Shown here piece after piece: positions 44,701 through 55,732 of a DNA stretch of 64,000 nucleotides (position 1 is its first letter; each line of letters begins with the position of its first letter). The notes below the pieces were generated by a model. That model saw only the letters and a list, made by a program, of their open reading frames with translations. It searched no databases and was not told the origin of the DNA. Made by a program: the position numbers and the translations under genes. Source of the DNA: Hemileia vastatrix (Eukaryota > Basidiomycota > Pucciniomycetes > Pucciniales > Zaghouaniaceae); assembly GCA_030280995.1 (NCBI GenBank), contig JASXTE010000008.1:20365693-20429692 (forward strand), written 5' to 3'.

Positions 44701-46320
44701 GAGGGGGTGGACTCTGATGTTCGCCCGAAGAACAAAGTTCACACTCCATTTTTCACTACCTCAATGGACAACCTCTCAATCTCTCCACACAAATTTTTCT
44801 GCTTTTTCATTTCTGTTAATTCTATTACCACTCACCACCCTTTTATTGCCCTCCTGATACATTTGCTACACCCTTTAAGCTTCAAAATCTATGTTTAAGC
44901 CCTCCTCACTACTCCCCTCCACTCTATTTTCACTTTTAACACAACTACACCCCTTTTGCAACCTCTCGCTCACCTCCCATTCCCCTCACTCACCCCACTC
45001 ACCTCCATTAGCCCTCACCAGCCTTTCTCTCACATTCTAAAACTATTACTCACCTCCCCAGTTTATTGTCCACATCCCCCAGCTCTCGCTTACCTCCCCT
45101 AGCCCTTTCTCACCTTCCCAATCTTTCCAGCCCTTCACTCACCTCTTCCAGCCTCCCCCAGTCCCTTACTTTGGCTGGAGATGTGAGCGAGGTGCTGTAA
45201 AGACTAAGGAAGGCTGGGAGAAGTGAGTGAGAGGCTTTTATTACCTCCCACAGACTTTCAAAGCCCCTCGCTCACCTCCCCCAGCTTCCCAAGTCCCTTA
45301 ATTTGGCTGGAGATGTGAACGAGGTGCTGTAAAGACTAAGTAGGGCTGTGAGTAGTAGGTGAGAGGCTTTTATCAACTCTCCTAGCCCTTTAAGGACCCT
45401 TGCTCACCTTTTCCAGCCTTCCCGAAGTGGGTTAGGGGATTTTATAACCTCTCCCAGCCCTGTAAAGCCCCTCTCTCACCTTCCCCAGCCTTCCCCAGTT
45501 CCTTTATTTTTCTGGGGGAGGTGAGCGATGAGATTGAAGAGGTGAAAAAAGTGTTGGTGAGGCATGCAAGGGCTTGGGAAGTAGCCAACTTTTTATAAAC
45601 TTGAGAATAATTAATATGTATAAATTAGAAATAACAAGGAATAAAATTTTGAGGAATTATAACCCATTCCAAGTGGTAAATAATGTAACTAAATACATAT
45701 TTCAGAATTTGAGTTGCTTGTGTTTACTAAAAAAATGTGGCCAATCGTTGAAAAAGGAAGATTTTTGTAGGGAAGAAACATGAAAAATGAAAAAAATACA
45801 AAGTAAAATAAAACTAAATAATGACAGTGGGCTGGGAAAGGTGAGTGAGGGTCTGGGGGAGGTGTGAGAAATGAAGAGAAGAGAAGGGAGAGGGGGGGAA
45901 GGAGAGGAGAGTAGTTTTCTCACTGTGAAGGAAAGGAATAGGGAAAATGGGTAAGTAGATGGCAAGTTTAGAAATGAGATAAGGGGGTAGGATAGGAAGT
46001 CAGATTGAAGATAAGGGAGAATTAGGGGAGGGAGGCATCAGATGGAAGTCCCACTTGTAATTCTACCAGGAATCAATTCAGGAAGCAAAAAAAAGCACTA
46101 GACATCTAGTGCACACTTTTTTCCTGCTGTGAATATTTTTTGAACTATTAATCAACTGTGGTTCAATGAAGGTTCAAATCAGTTTCAAGGTGTTTTCAAA
46201 GTAAATTCAATATTTCTTCATGATTGTTTCATCACCACCTCAATGTGTGCTGAAAAAGATATGAATTAGGGTTCAAGGTTGCGGACTTGCTAGCAAGTCT
46301 GCCCCCCATATTGCGTGGTG
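41707..46320 (+). mobile_element. 4.6-kb CACTA-like DNA element, non-autonomous
   Basis: Ends CACCACGCAATAT and ATATTGCGTGGTG, duplication AAA (41704-41706, 46321-46323); the empty site is in the other LTR. Subterminal blocks (CTTGCTAGCAAGTC, AACTCAGACTGAACTC) match the 260-bp MITEs. I find no transposase frame. The interior is very AT-rich apart from a C/G-rich cluster at about 44880-45990. It could be the long parent or a filled derivative of the MITE family; a transposase with many introns cannot be excluded. Confidence 0.85.
44880..45990. repeat. CTCACCTCCCC/GGGGAGGTGAG repeat cluster
   Basis: Dozens of short copies of CTCACCTCCCCAGCC and its complement in both orientations, including a roughly 135-bp direct duplication (about 45130-45265 and 45275-45400, with GGCTGGAGATGTGA). 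They stand out against the AT-rich interior and give strong strand asymmetry. Possible transposase-binding array or simple expansion. Confidence 0.55.
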
Positions 46321-46791
46321 AAAGTTATTCCAAAAAGAAGGCGTCAAAAAGATGTATTTACAGAGTATGTCAGAAATACATCAATATTTTTAATATTTAC
46401 TGTAAATGTCAATCCCAAATAAGAAATTTGATTTTTTTGTATATATTTAATATTATTTGAATATTTAAATCTTATTTTATCTTTGTATTTTATTTTTTTA
46501 AATATAAAGTTTTATTTTTCCCAACCTGTCAATTGAGCACGGTGTTAGAGAAAAATATAAGGGACAAAATTATAATTATAATTTTACTTATTTATTTAAT
46601 TAATTAATTTAATTTTAACATTCTGTAACTAGTTAATTTATAACTAATTTTAATGTAACTAAATGATAATTAAATAATAATTAAAGATGATAAGGTGCGG
46701 CTTCATCCAGTAAATAATTACTTATTTCACTGGGTAAGTCTAGTAGCCTGGCTGACACTCCCTCACTCTAAAAAAATAAAAAATAAAAATG

Positions 46792-49731
46792 CTATGATTT
46801 TTTCTTCTTATACTTTTTTAGTAGAGTAGGAAGATTAGATATCTCCTTCCCAGGTATCCAAGAATCATATTCAGATGATTTATTCTTGAATCTCAATAAG
46901 TATTCTGTACCTTTCTCAGCAGTTACTATTCTGTCATTTAATATTTTTTCAATTTCTGCTGTCTCAGTGATTTCATTTGGGGTTTTCTTTGGTCTACCCC
47001 TCCTTTTTGGAAATAAATCACTATTGAATGTGTAAGGTTTCAAAAGAGATATTGGAAAAACAGGATGTTTTCTGTCATATGGGGAATACAGAATAACTTC
47101 AACTGCATTATCTCCAATCATTCTTCTGACAACAAAAGGACCAACAAATGGATCTTTTAATTTGTTATTACCTTGTAAGTTGAAGTGGACTGTAGAAATC
47201 AACACTTCATCACCCTTTTTAAAAGTGTATTCTTTATGGGATTTGTCCCATCTTTTCTTCTCATATTCAAATGATTTTTCAATACATTTTTGAGCATGAT
47301 TTCTGCATAGTTGTTGCATTTGAAGAAAAGATTTTACACCAGGATGTATATCCAATTTAGGTATTTTGTTATTGAGAATTTGGGCAGGAGTATTAGGAAC
47401 ATATCCAAGCCAGAGCTCAAAAGGCTTTCTTTGAGTAACAGAATGAACAGTGCTATTATAAGCAAATTCTAACCCAGGAAGTAAGGTAACCCAATCATGA
47501 GTGAATCTGTCATTATCTTTATACTCAAGGCCAAAGGCACAATATCTTCTTATCATGTCCTCTAAAGTCTGAATCATTCTTTCAGCTAAACCATCAGTCT
47601 GAGGGTGATGGGCAGTAGAAAGTTTCAGATCACAACCACAAACATCCATCAGAGACATCCAAAATTCAGAAGTAAATTTAGGGTCTCTGTCAGAGATTAT
47701 GGCTTTTGGAAAACCAGCAGTATTAAACATATGAGACCACCATAAGAAAGCTAATTCTTTAGTGGAAACATCCTTGTGGGTAGGGATAAATTTACACATT
47801 TTTGTGAATCTGTCCACAATAACCCAACAAGAGTTATAACTGTCTTTACCAGCAATAGGTAATCCTGTTACAAAATCCATGTTTATTATTTGCCATGGGG
47901 AATCAGGAGGTTCAATATGTTGCATTAATCCTGCTCTTTTACCAGTTAATCTTTTTGATTTTTGGCATGAATCACAGGATTCAACATATAATTTTGTGTC
48001 TTCAGACATATTAGCCCACCAAGCAGTGTTCTTAATTCTGATCATTGTTTTGTCAAGATCAAAATGTCCAGCTAATATGTCATCATGACAAATTTTCAAG
48101 ATGATTTCTTTCATAGAGGGAGGAATAACAATAACATTACTCAACTTTCTTCTATAATATAGATATCCTTCATCAATTGAAAATTTTCCTTTTTCCAAAC
48201 CTTTTTGGTACTTTGGTGGAAGGGTTTTAATTAATGCTTGTATTGAAGCATTCTTTGGATCATTTAATATGGTGCATAACTTTTTCAAGTCAGTGTCCTT
48301 ATCATATGATTCCAGAATAAGCTGTAATAGCTCTTCCTCCATATCTACCACATATATCCCATGGATATGGATAATTTCATCCTCAGGATCATATGCAGGA
48401 TTTGAGTCATCATTTGGTAAGGGTAACCTTGATAACATATCCACATTTGAGTGACCAATACCAGCTCTGTGAATAATTGTCATTCTCCCTCTGTACTCTT
48501 GAACAGCCAGCTGCCATCTAAACATATGTCTATTAGGTGTTTTCAAGTTTAAAAGGGATTTAACTGCACTGCAGTCAGTGACAAGTTCAAATTTCTGGTC
48601 ATCTAGGTAATAATGAAGCTTTTCTAGAGCCCATACTACAGCTAAACACTCTAATTGAGTAGCACCATATTTTAATTCACTATTTCTCAAGGCTCTTGAA
48701 ATATAACAAATTACTACTTCTGAAACTTTATCATTTATCACTTGTTTTTGATGGAGGGCAGCACCAAGACCAATGAAACTGGCATTAGTGTACAAAACAA
48801 ATGGTTGATCAAAGTCAGGTAAAGCAAGAATTGGTGCTGACATCAAACAGTGTTTCATAGTGTCAAAGGCTCTTTGTCTTTCACTATTCCAGACAAAAGC
48901 AACATCCTTTCTAGTTAATTGGGTAAGGGGTAAAGCTATGACTTGGTAATTTTTAATATACTGTCTATAGTATCCACACATTCCCAAAAAACTTTGGAGC
49001 TCTCTTACTGTTGTAGGAGCTTTCACCTGTTGTATGGCTGCCACTTTGTTCTGGTCAACACATATCTGTAAGCCTGAAACAACATGACCAAGAACTTTTA
49101 AAGAATGGAAACCAAATTTACATTTCTTCAAAGCAAGTGTCATATTTATTTCGTCCATTTTCTGGAATACTTTACACAGGTGTTTAAGATGGTCCTCAAA
49201 TGTTTTTGAGAATATAATGATATCATCAATATAAACCATCAGCCAACCTTCAATTATCTCTTGATGGAATGTGTTATCCATTACTTTTTGGAAAACAGAA
49301 GGGGCATTTTTAGGGCCAAATGGCATCCTAATATACTTATAAATACCCATATGAGTGGCAATCATCAGAAAGTTCTGAAAATTTTTCTCAACAGGTACCT
49401 GGTGATATCCTTTATTACCATCCAAACAGCTGATATATTTAGCACCCTGTAAAGTAGCATGTATAGAGCTGATTCTAGGTAAAGGATAGATATCATCAAC
49501 AGTATAAGTATTTAGTGCTCTATAATCACCACATAACCTGGCTTTATCTTTCTCATAAGAAATTAGGACAGGTGAGATAACACAATATTTAGGTGTTTCA
49601 ACTACCTTTTCAATAATATTCATTTTTAATAGGGTAGAGATATTATCTTCAATATCTTTTCTCTTTGTGGGAGAAGCAAGATAAGGCTTCTTCTTTAAAC
49701 TAGGTGGTATATCAGTTAATGGGCAAGACAA
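46792..49731 (-). CDS. Chromovirus Pol: RT, RNase H, integrase, chromodomain (minus copy)
   Basis: 979 codons in the same frame as the gag-protease ORF, separated from it only by TAA 49732-49734. Reverse transcriptase: DKARLCGDYRALN, CLDGNKGYHQVPVE, MPFGPKNAPSVFQ, catalytic YIDDIIIFSK. RNase H: VLYTNASFIGLGAAL, ATQLECLAVVWAL, VTDCSAVKSLL. Integrase: HDDILAGHFD, CDSCQKSK, DDE residues in MDFVTGLP, SDRDPKFTSEF and HHPQTDGLAERM. The C-terminus EIEKILNDRIVTAEKG...YDSWIPGKEISN is a chromodomain, marking the chromovirus clade, whose integrase is directed to modified chromatin. The RNase H TDAS motif reads TNAS (Asp to Asn), which may impair RNase H. Close relative of element E. Confidence 0.92.
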   Translation of the reverse strand: MSCPLTDIPPSLKKKPYLASPTKRKDIEDNISTLLKMNIIEKVVETPKYCVISPVLISYEKDKARLCGDYRALNTYTVDDIYPLPRISSIHATLQGAKYISCLDGNKGYHQVPVEKNFQNFLMIATHMGIYKYIRMPFGPKNAPSVFQKVMDNTFHQEIIEGWLMVYIDDIIIFSKTFEDHLKHLCKVFQKMDEINMTLALKKCKFGFHSLKVLGHVVSGLQICVDQNKVAAIQQVKAPTTVRELQSFLGMCGYYRQYIKNYQVIALPLTQLTRKDVAFVWNSERQRAFDTMKHCLMSAPILALPDFDQPFVLYTNASFIGLGAALHQKQVINDKVSEVVICYISRALRNSELKYGATQLECLAVVWALEKLHYYLDDQKFELVTDCSAVKSLLNLKTPNRHMFRWQLAVQEYRGRMTIIHRAGIGHSNVDMLSRLPLPNDDSNPAYDPEDEIIHIHGIYVVDMEEELLQLILESYDKDTDLKKLCTILNDPKNASIQALIKTLPPKYQKGLEKGKFSIDEGYLYYRRKLSNVIVIPPSMKEIILKICHDDILAGHFDLDKTMIRIKNTAWWANMSEDTKLYVESCDSCQKSKRLTGKRAGLMQHIEPPDSPWQIINMDFVTGLPIAGKDSYNSCWVIVDRFTKMCKFIPTHKDVSTKELAFLWWSHMFNTAGFPKAIISDRDPKFTSEFWMSLMDVCGCDLKLSTAHHPQTDGLAERMIQTLEDMIRRYCAFGLEYKDNDRFTHDWVTLLPGLEFAYNSTVHSVTQRKPFELWLGYVPNTPAQILNNKIPKLDIHPGVKSFLQMQQLCRNHAQKCIEKSFEYEKKRWDKSHKEYTFKKGDEVLISTVHFNLQGNNKLKDPFVGPFVVRRMIGDNAVEVILYSPYDRKHPVFPISLLKPYTFNSDLFPKRRGRPKKTPNEITETAEIEKILNDRIVTAEKGTEYLLRFKNKSSEYDSWIPGKEISNLPTLLKKYKKKKS

Positions 49732-52698
49732 TTAAAGTTTCATTTCCTCTTTAACTAATCCCAGTTCATGTGACCCATGAGCAAAGGCCATAGGAAAAGA
49801 TTTTATCAAGTTAATGATGGAATCTCTATCCTCACCAGAAAGTTGTTCTCCAAAAGAGGCATTGTCAATTTCAGACATAAGGGCATGCATTTCCTTTGTA
49901 GATCTTCCTTTATATTGAACCACAGAATTACATGTGTTCAATTCTGGTTTTAATAATTTTTTAGGGGAGGAAATTTTAAATTTTCTCTTCCCATTCAACC
50001 CCATTGTGAAACATTGGTTTGAAGGATCCAATTTTATGCCATACTTGGTTAAAATATCATTCCCTACAATAAACCAATTGCTCAAGTTATCATTTTTCAT
50101 TACAACAAAATCACAAATAGCTCTTACAAAACCATGGTTATATTTAAAAAACACTGTGGCTTTGTATTTACCAATGGGGGACAAAACAGAGCCATACCCT
50201 CTCCAATTTTCAGAAATGATAGGCAACAGTTTAGATTTATAGTCTTGATCTACTGAGGCAAGTGCTCTTTCAGATACTACACTTCCTCCAGCTCCAGAAT
50301 CCAGAACAACTTCAATGCTGGTTCCATTAATCAAGACTGGTGCCTTAAGAGGGGCAATAACAATTGAGTTATCCTCAATGTTCTTTATGATCTCAGCATC
50401 CTCAACTGTAGATAAATCATTATTATCAATGTCAATAGTATTTAAATAATGAATATCTTCTTCCAGCATCAAGATTTCTTGTTGAGATTCATATGAAATG
50501 TTGCTGGCACAATCACTTGATGTATCATCCAGTGCCACTGTGTCATCAGCATGCTCCTCTGTTTGTTCCACAAGATTTATCTTCTTGTCACAAACATGGC
50601 CTTTCTGCCAAGGCTTGTTGCACTTGAAGCAAGTGTTTGTTGCATACTTCTTTGGTGCAATAGGGGCAGAAGGTTTACCAACCTTTTCCAGAGGTTTTTG
50701 TTGGTAAGTGGAGGGTTTCTCCAAAGGGGTCCTAGGAATGAATCTTCTTGCATCATACTTATTGTTTAGAAGTATCTCATTGCAAGTATTAATGAAAGAA
50801 GAGGGTTCTTTGGAGAACTCAGTCCTAGCCACAATCAAGTCTCTCAGAGACATTGGTAATTTATAGAGGATCCTGTCCTTCCATAAATCAAACTCCATAT
50901 TTGGGTCCATTGCCCTTAAGATTTTTACAAGTTTCATTAAAAACTCAATAGGTTTATCAGTAGAAGAGCTATATCTAGTTTCCTCATACTGCCTTTGTTG
51001 AGCCATTCTGAACTTGGAGCCACCAAATTGTGCTTTAATTAATTTCTTCCAATCCTCCCATGAGTAGTCATTCCCATCCAGGAGAACAGATTCATACCAC
51101 ATCAGGGCAACATTAGTGAACCAAGAAATTAACTTGGACACAATTTCCTCATCTGGGAGTTTGTAAGAATTTTTTAAGTTATCAATTCTGAAAATAAATT
51201 GTTGCCAATCAGAGGAAGAATCACCATCAAATGTTGGGTACTGGTCAAGTTTTGGCCAATTCTTTTGATTTGAAGGAGTCTCCTTAGTACTAGCTTGTTT
51301 CTGAGTAAGAAGCAGCTGTAATTTCTCTAATTGTGCTGAAATCTCATTTTTTAATCCTTCTGTTGCAGATCCTGGTGCATCATCAGTTTTTGATGGAAAC
51401 TCAGTGTTATCAACAGGTATTTCTGGAGCTATTTTTACTTTAGATGAACTAGCCACAGGTACTATTTGAGCATCCTGCACTATATGTTCCTTCACAGAAA
51501 TGTCAGAATATTTTTGGTCATTTAACAATGAGTTCAATTTTTCTTCAATGGTTGTTAGTCTTGTTTTCATTCTTGGAAGACTAGATAAACTCTCATTGAT
51601 AGTTGCAAAATATAACTGATTTTTATTTTGAAAAGATGACAAATGGTCACTCAATCTTTTCAGATTTATCTTATCTATTTCTACCTCCTGGCAACAGGCA
51701 GATACAGTATCTTTTAGTTTAAACAAATCATTTTTTATATTTTGCCCTAAAGCAATTTTCTTTTCATGGGTTGCTTTGTAATGAGACAATTCATCAGAGA
51801 CTCTCTGTGCTTCACTTTTTAATGCTTGATAACCCTGATCAGTTAACAAACTATTATATCTCTGAGTCAATTGCATATTGTTCATTATATGATTTTGCTT
51901 GGCAATAATATCTCTCAAGTGCTCATCATTAATTCTTGCTACATCTGGAGTGTTTCTCAATAAGGAAACTGAGTAACTTTCCAGACTCTCATAGAACTCA
52001 GGGTCAAGAGTTTCATCAATCACAGCCATATCAGGATTAATCATTGAGGTAGCAATTAAAAGTAATGGATTGGATACATGAGATAACTGTCTACTATTCC
52101 CAGCCTCTATAGGTCTCAAGGTTTCATCTTGCCTTCCAGATTTACCTGAAGGAACAGAGTCAGCCACAAGAAAAGGCACCTGAGAATCAATAGAGGGACA
52201 TACCAGGGTTTGCTGGGTATCACCATATTAGGCTTCCTTCTTCTTTTGCCTCCTTGATAAGGGTGGGGAGGAGTGGGGTTTGCCTGGGTGGGCCTTGATG
52301 GACCTACCTGAGGTAATTGATGCTGATTTTGAGCTAAGTAGTCCCACTGTGTGTTGAGCCAGTCCCACTGCCACTTGGACACTTCTACCATCTCTTGGGA
52401 TTGGGGAGGCAATTGTTGTTGATCCCTGGGAGGAAGAGGTTTCCTTTTCTCTTGGAGAGAAGTATTTGTTCTTTTCTCCCATTCTTCCAAGGCATCTACC
52501 CTTACCTTTAGTTTTAAGCTGTCTGTCTTTAACTCCTTTATGTGGGTTGACAGATTCTTTATCTGCTGGGACAACGGCATCTTTTTTATCTTGAAGCCTC
52601 TTGGAAGCTCTTCTGGTGGGTTTGTCCTGGGTTTCTGATCCTGAGTATTGTCCACTAGGATTTCTACTTCTTCCATTTCCACATCCTGTTTGGGGCAA
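49732..52698 (-). pseudogene. Chromovirus Gag-protease (minus copy), interrupted
   Basis: One frame from about 52698 to 49732 with stops at TAA 52228-52230 and, at the junction to Pol, TAA 49732-49734, where element E reads MKITLSC without a stop. It has a long helical, coiled-coil-like Gag region, then NWPKLDQYPTFDGDSSSDW, the Gag block FGGSKFRMAQQRQYEETRY, a knuckle-like CFKCNKPWQKGHVCDKK and protease VVLDSGAGGSVVS. The N-terminal part overlaps a second, better conserved frame (52682-52116). Confidence 0.8.
52116..52682 (-). CDS. Overlapping frame A' of the minus chromovirus (conserved in E)
   Basis: 188 residues in the +1-offset frame over the Gag N-terminus. LPRGFKIKKMPLSQQI, NLSTHIKELKT, WQWDWL, GPSR and PPHPYQGGKRRR align with the E frame at 55733-56275 far better than the gag-frame translations of the same DNA do. 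Its start MEMEEVE follows an acceptor-like CAG, as in E; the donor position here reads TTAAGT instead of GTAAGT. Probable nucleocapsid-like or accessory protein with a coiled coil and basic tail. Confidence 0.55.
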   Translation of the reverse strand: MEMEEVEILVDNTQDQKPRTNPPEELPRGFKIKKMPLSQQIKNLSTHIKELKTDSLKLKVRVDALEEWEKRTNTSLQEKRKPLPPRDQQQLPPQSQEMVEVSKWQWDWLNTQWDYLAQNQHQLPQVGPSRPTQANPTPPHPYQGGKRRRKPNMVIPSKPWYVPLLILRCLFLWLTLFLQVNLEGKMKP

Positions 52699-52739
52699 GG
52701 ATTTATTAGTTTGAGAAATTCTTCTTGTTAAAGGAGAAC

Positions 52740-53760
52740 TTAAAGAAGTAGGCTCATCATTATCAATTAAGTCTAGTTCTTCTTCACGTGCAGTAAAACC
52801 ACTTTGATCAGTTATTTTAAGATTCTACTGAAATGAAGGAAAAGAGACAAAAAATTAATTAGTCTTTTATTTTTAATTTTTATTTAACAGAAATAAAATA
52901 AAAATAAAAAAATCTTTTTAGGATAAAAATCAACTTAAATAAAATTAATAAAAAAAAATTTAAAACCAGGATAATGCAATCACTGTAGAAATAAATTAGA
53001 ATTTCTATTAATTTTTATTTTCAGGATTTAAATCAACTAATTTATTACCAGGATTTATTGTCAACTGAAATAATCAAATATGAATCTTTATTAATAAAAA
53101 TTATTTTAACTGATTAATTAACTACCAGGACTTAATGTCAACTGAAGTAATTTAAATATGAATTTTATTACTTAAAAAGATTTATTGGATTACCAGGACT
53201 CAAAGTCAACTGAAGTAATGAAATGTTAATTATTTATTAAAAAAAATATATTTGTCAGGAAAATTTGTCAACTGGAACAATTAATTAATCAGGACAAATG
53301 TCAACTGAAAATTATAATAATTATTTTATTTAATAAAAAATATTATTGTCAGGACAGTTTGTCAACTGGAACAATTAAAATTCAAATTAATCAGGACAAT
53401 TGTCAACTGAAAAATGATAATAATTAATATTAATATATAATTATTTTATTACCTCTGGGACTAAGAACAGTTATTGCTCTATTATAGTCAACCAGGAAAA
53501 ATAAAAAAAAAATATAATAATAAAAATAAATTCCAATTACCAGACACCTCCCCCTGCAAAATGAGCAAATTAATACCACTTACAGAGTGCTGAGTAAAAG
53601 GAAATACGTAGCAAATGAAGAGTGAAGAGTAACCCACAAATAGTAATCACAATAATTACCACGATATATACGATCTTTAGTCAGTATATGAACTTAAGTT
53701 TTGGAGCGCGGTTCAATTCCCGTTCGCAGCAAAAACTTTTATCACGTGACGTATGACGTT
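52740..53760 (-). other. Leader of the minus chromovirus with tandem repeats
   Basis: About 52975-53430 has eight or so diverged units around ACCAGGAxxTAxTGTCAACTGAA, spaced about 60-70 bp. A tRNA B-box-like GGTTCAATTCC lies at 53710-53720 followed by CGTTCGCAGC, but no cloverleaf closes. The leader continues at 62940-63049 beyond element E, where a primer-site-like TGGGATCCTTTCC (minus strand, 63035-63047) sits two bases from the LTR. No gene. Confidence 0.6.
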
Positions 53761-54271
53761 TGTCAGCCAGGCTATTCCAGGAGTCCAGTAAATGATATAT
53801 AAATTATAAAACCTTAAAGAGTGGGTAAGACTTGTATTTAATGAATATAACTTAATATTTTATTGCATAATGAAATTATATAAGAATTTTATTATATACA
53901 AGTGTTACATTAAATTTATTGGTTATATATATTTTTATATACAATTAAATTGAGCATAATATAATAACTTCTACAAATAATGGCGCATTTTTATGTATTT
54001 AATAATTATAAATTTATATTTAATTAATTAAAAAACATATATTATAATTACAAGTGTAAATTTGATTTATAATATATTTAAATTAATTACTTAAATTTAT
54101 ATATTAAATAATACCTCTCATATGATACTAAACAATTATTAAGGACGCTTCTTTTGACCCTTAATTGTGTTAGAAAAAACAAATAAATTAATTTGGACTA
54201 AATTGAGATTAATTGCTTGTTTTGTTGCGTCAAATTATTTTTTGTTTCACTTAAAATGTCCTCTAATCAGA

Positions 54272-54637
54272 ATGTACCATCTGTTGGGAATTATATTTCT
54301 CATAGTTCCTATGTTTCCAATCTTGTTTAGTTATTCACTATTGTCACTTACTGATTTGGGAATTAATGGCGGGGAAATTGGATTCTTAATTGGGCTTTTA
54401 ATTATTTGTTTCATGTTTTTCTCTATATTGTTATGTTTCATTTACTCTTTTGATATGTTTGTTTTATTCCATTCTAATCATTGTATTTACAAATATAGTA
54501 GCGCTTCAGAGGACCCATTGCCTATAAAAGGGCCTTGGATAATCCCCTGTAGCCTTATCACTTATTACACACTCAACAATTTAAAAATAAAATTATTACG
54601 CTTATTATTATTTTTATTAGTATTAAATTCTAATTAA
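54272..54637 (+). other. Hydrophobic ORF in the E LTR
   Basis: 121 codons, two or three membrane-like stretches (GIIFLIVPMFPILF, IGFLIGLLIICFMFF). Repeated in the 3' LTR at 62306-62671 with one coding difference. It spans the TATA box, so it is unlikely to be a gene; T-rich DNA gives hydrophobic translations by chance. Confidence 0.25.
54523..54529 (+). promoter_or_regulatory. TATA box of chromovirus LTR promoter
   Basis: CCTATAAAAGGGCC is kept in both E LTRs, as CCTATAAAAGGCC in the minus-strand element and as CCATATAAGGAC in the fragment at about 492. Conservation between LTRs that otherwise differ supports a core promoter; transcription would start about 30 bp downstream. Confidence 0.7.
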
Positions 54638-54902
54638 AAATTCTAAATAACAATTTAAAGGTTGCTATAAGTCTGATAGTAATTATAGTGTTTGCCGCGC
54701 AGAACTCTTACTTAAACAATATTAAATATTAATAAAACCAATTTGTTGTCACCTCTCAAATCACTCGTCGTTGCTTTCTCTCAAATAAATTAAATAATTT
54801 CAAGTGTTTTTATTTCCTTTATTTCTAAACTACTATCTCCTTCTTGTCCTCCTCTCTTTTCTTCCCTCTTCTCTTATATCTTCTAGACGACTGACCGAAA
54901 AC

Positions 54903-54915
54903 TGGGGGCCTTTCC
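54903..54915 (+). promoter_or_regulatory. Primer-binding site of chromovirus E
   Basis: TGGGGGCCTTTCC starts two bases after the LTR. The minus-strand element has TGGGATCCTTTCC at the same place. It begins with TGG as expected for a tRNA 3' CCA end; the tRNA is not identified. Confidence 0.55.
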
Positions 54916-55668
54916 AAACGACGACGACGATCGAGCCTGGCGACGAACGACAAAACGCACGGACCACCTAGCAAAACAAAACTTTTGCCGCGACTGTGTT
55001 TCGAACTTGGGTTCGACATCTTAGGTTTATATATTATTAATTTTTATATTATTTTGAAGTGATTTTTCGATCACTATAGTAAGTTCACCTTTGCGCCTCT
55101 CACTCATATTACTATATTTTTATTGCAATAACAGTGATTGTGGCTTAATTGCTGATTCACTGAGTGTAAGTGTTCAATTTAAAAAAATTTTTTTTTTCCT
55201 AGTTGACCATTATAGAGTGTTAAATCCTCTTAGTCCTAGAAGAATTGACATTATTATTAATACAAATTGAATTATTAATTTAATTTTTTTTATTATTAAT
55301 TATTGTTAATTTTGGTTGACTTAAAAGTACATTGTGCTTAGTCCCAAATATATTGCCATATTTAATATTGGTAATTAATTGGTTGAATTAACTTACTTGT
55401 TATTCCCAATTTAACCTTGCAATCCATTTTTTTTAAAAAAAAAAATTAATTTTTTAATTATTACTTTATATTGAAAATTATTTTTTCTATAATTTAATTA
55501 ATTAAATATTTTTTTTATTATTTGGAGCAATTATTGACTAACTTTGATTATTTTTTATAAAGTACAAAGTAAAATATAAATCTTCCCACTAGTATGTCCA
55601 ACAATTTGGCAGAAAAAATGGATAACATGCAAGTGGATGAGATAGAAATTGACTATGATGCTGACACT

Positions 55669-55732
55669 GTAAGTTCTTCTAAAGTTGGTCATAAAAAATC
55701 TTATGCTAACACAAAGAATTCACATACTGCAG
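55669..55732 (+). promoter_or_regulatory. Predicted 64-bp intron in chromovirus E
   Basis: Donor GTAAGT, branch-like GCTAAC 29 bp before the acceptor TGCAG. Length 64 shifts the reading frame from gag to the conserved overlapping frame. The acceptor and branch region are matched in the minus copy (ACTAATAAA...AACAG before GATGTGGAAATG); its donor is TTAAGT. Confidence 0.5.

Larger units (their letters stand above)
41317..46757 (-). repeat. 3' LTR of the minus-strand chromovirus, carrying a 4.6-kb DNA element
   Basis: 41317-41706 and 46324-46757 align without a gap to the uninterrupted LTR at 63050-63873. The TATA motif GCCTATAAAAGGCC on the minus strand is at 41602-41612. The polypurine tract AGAGTGAGGGAG abuts at about 46758-46769. 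Confidence 0.92.
53761..54900 (+). repeat. 5' LTR of chromovirus E
   Basis: 1140 bp. Promoter TATAAAA at 54523-54529. It carries a 121-codon hydrophobic ORF (54272-54637) overlapping the TATA box. Confidence 0.94.

Noticed and set aside
45702..45965. 87-codon minus ORF rich in Ser/Pro/Phe
   Set aside because: Translation of the purine/pyrimidine-skewed repeat island; no domain or start context.
53690..53735. tRNA gene suggested by GGTTCAATTCC
   Set aside because: No acceptor or anticodon stem closes, and it lies in a retrotransposon leader. At most a B-box-like motif.
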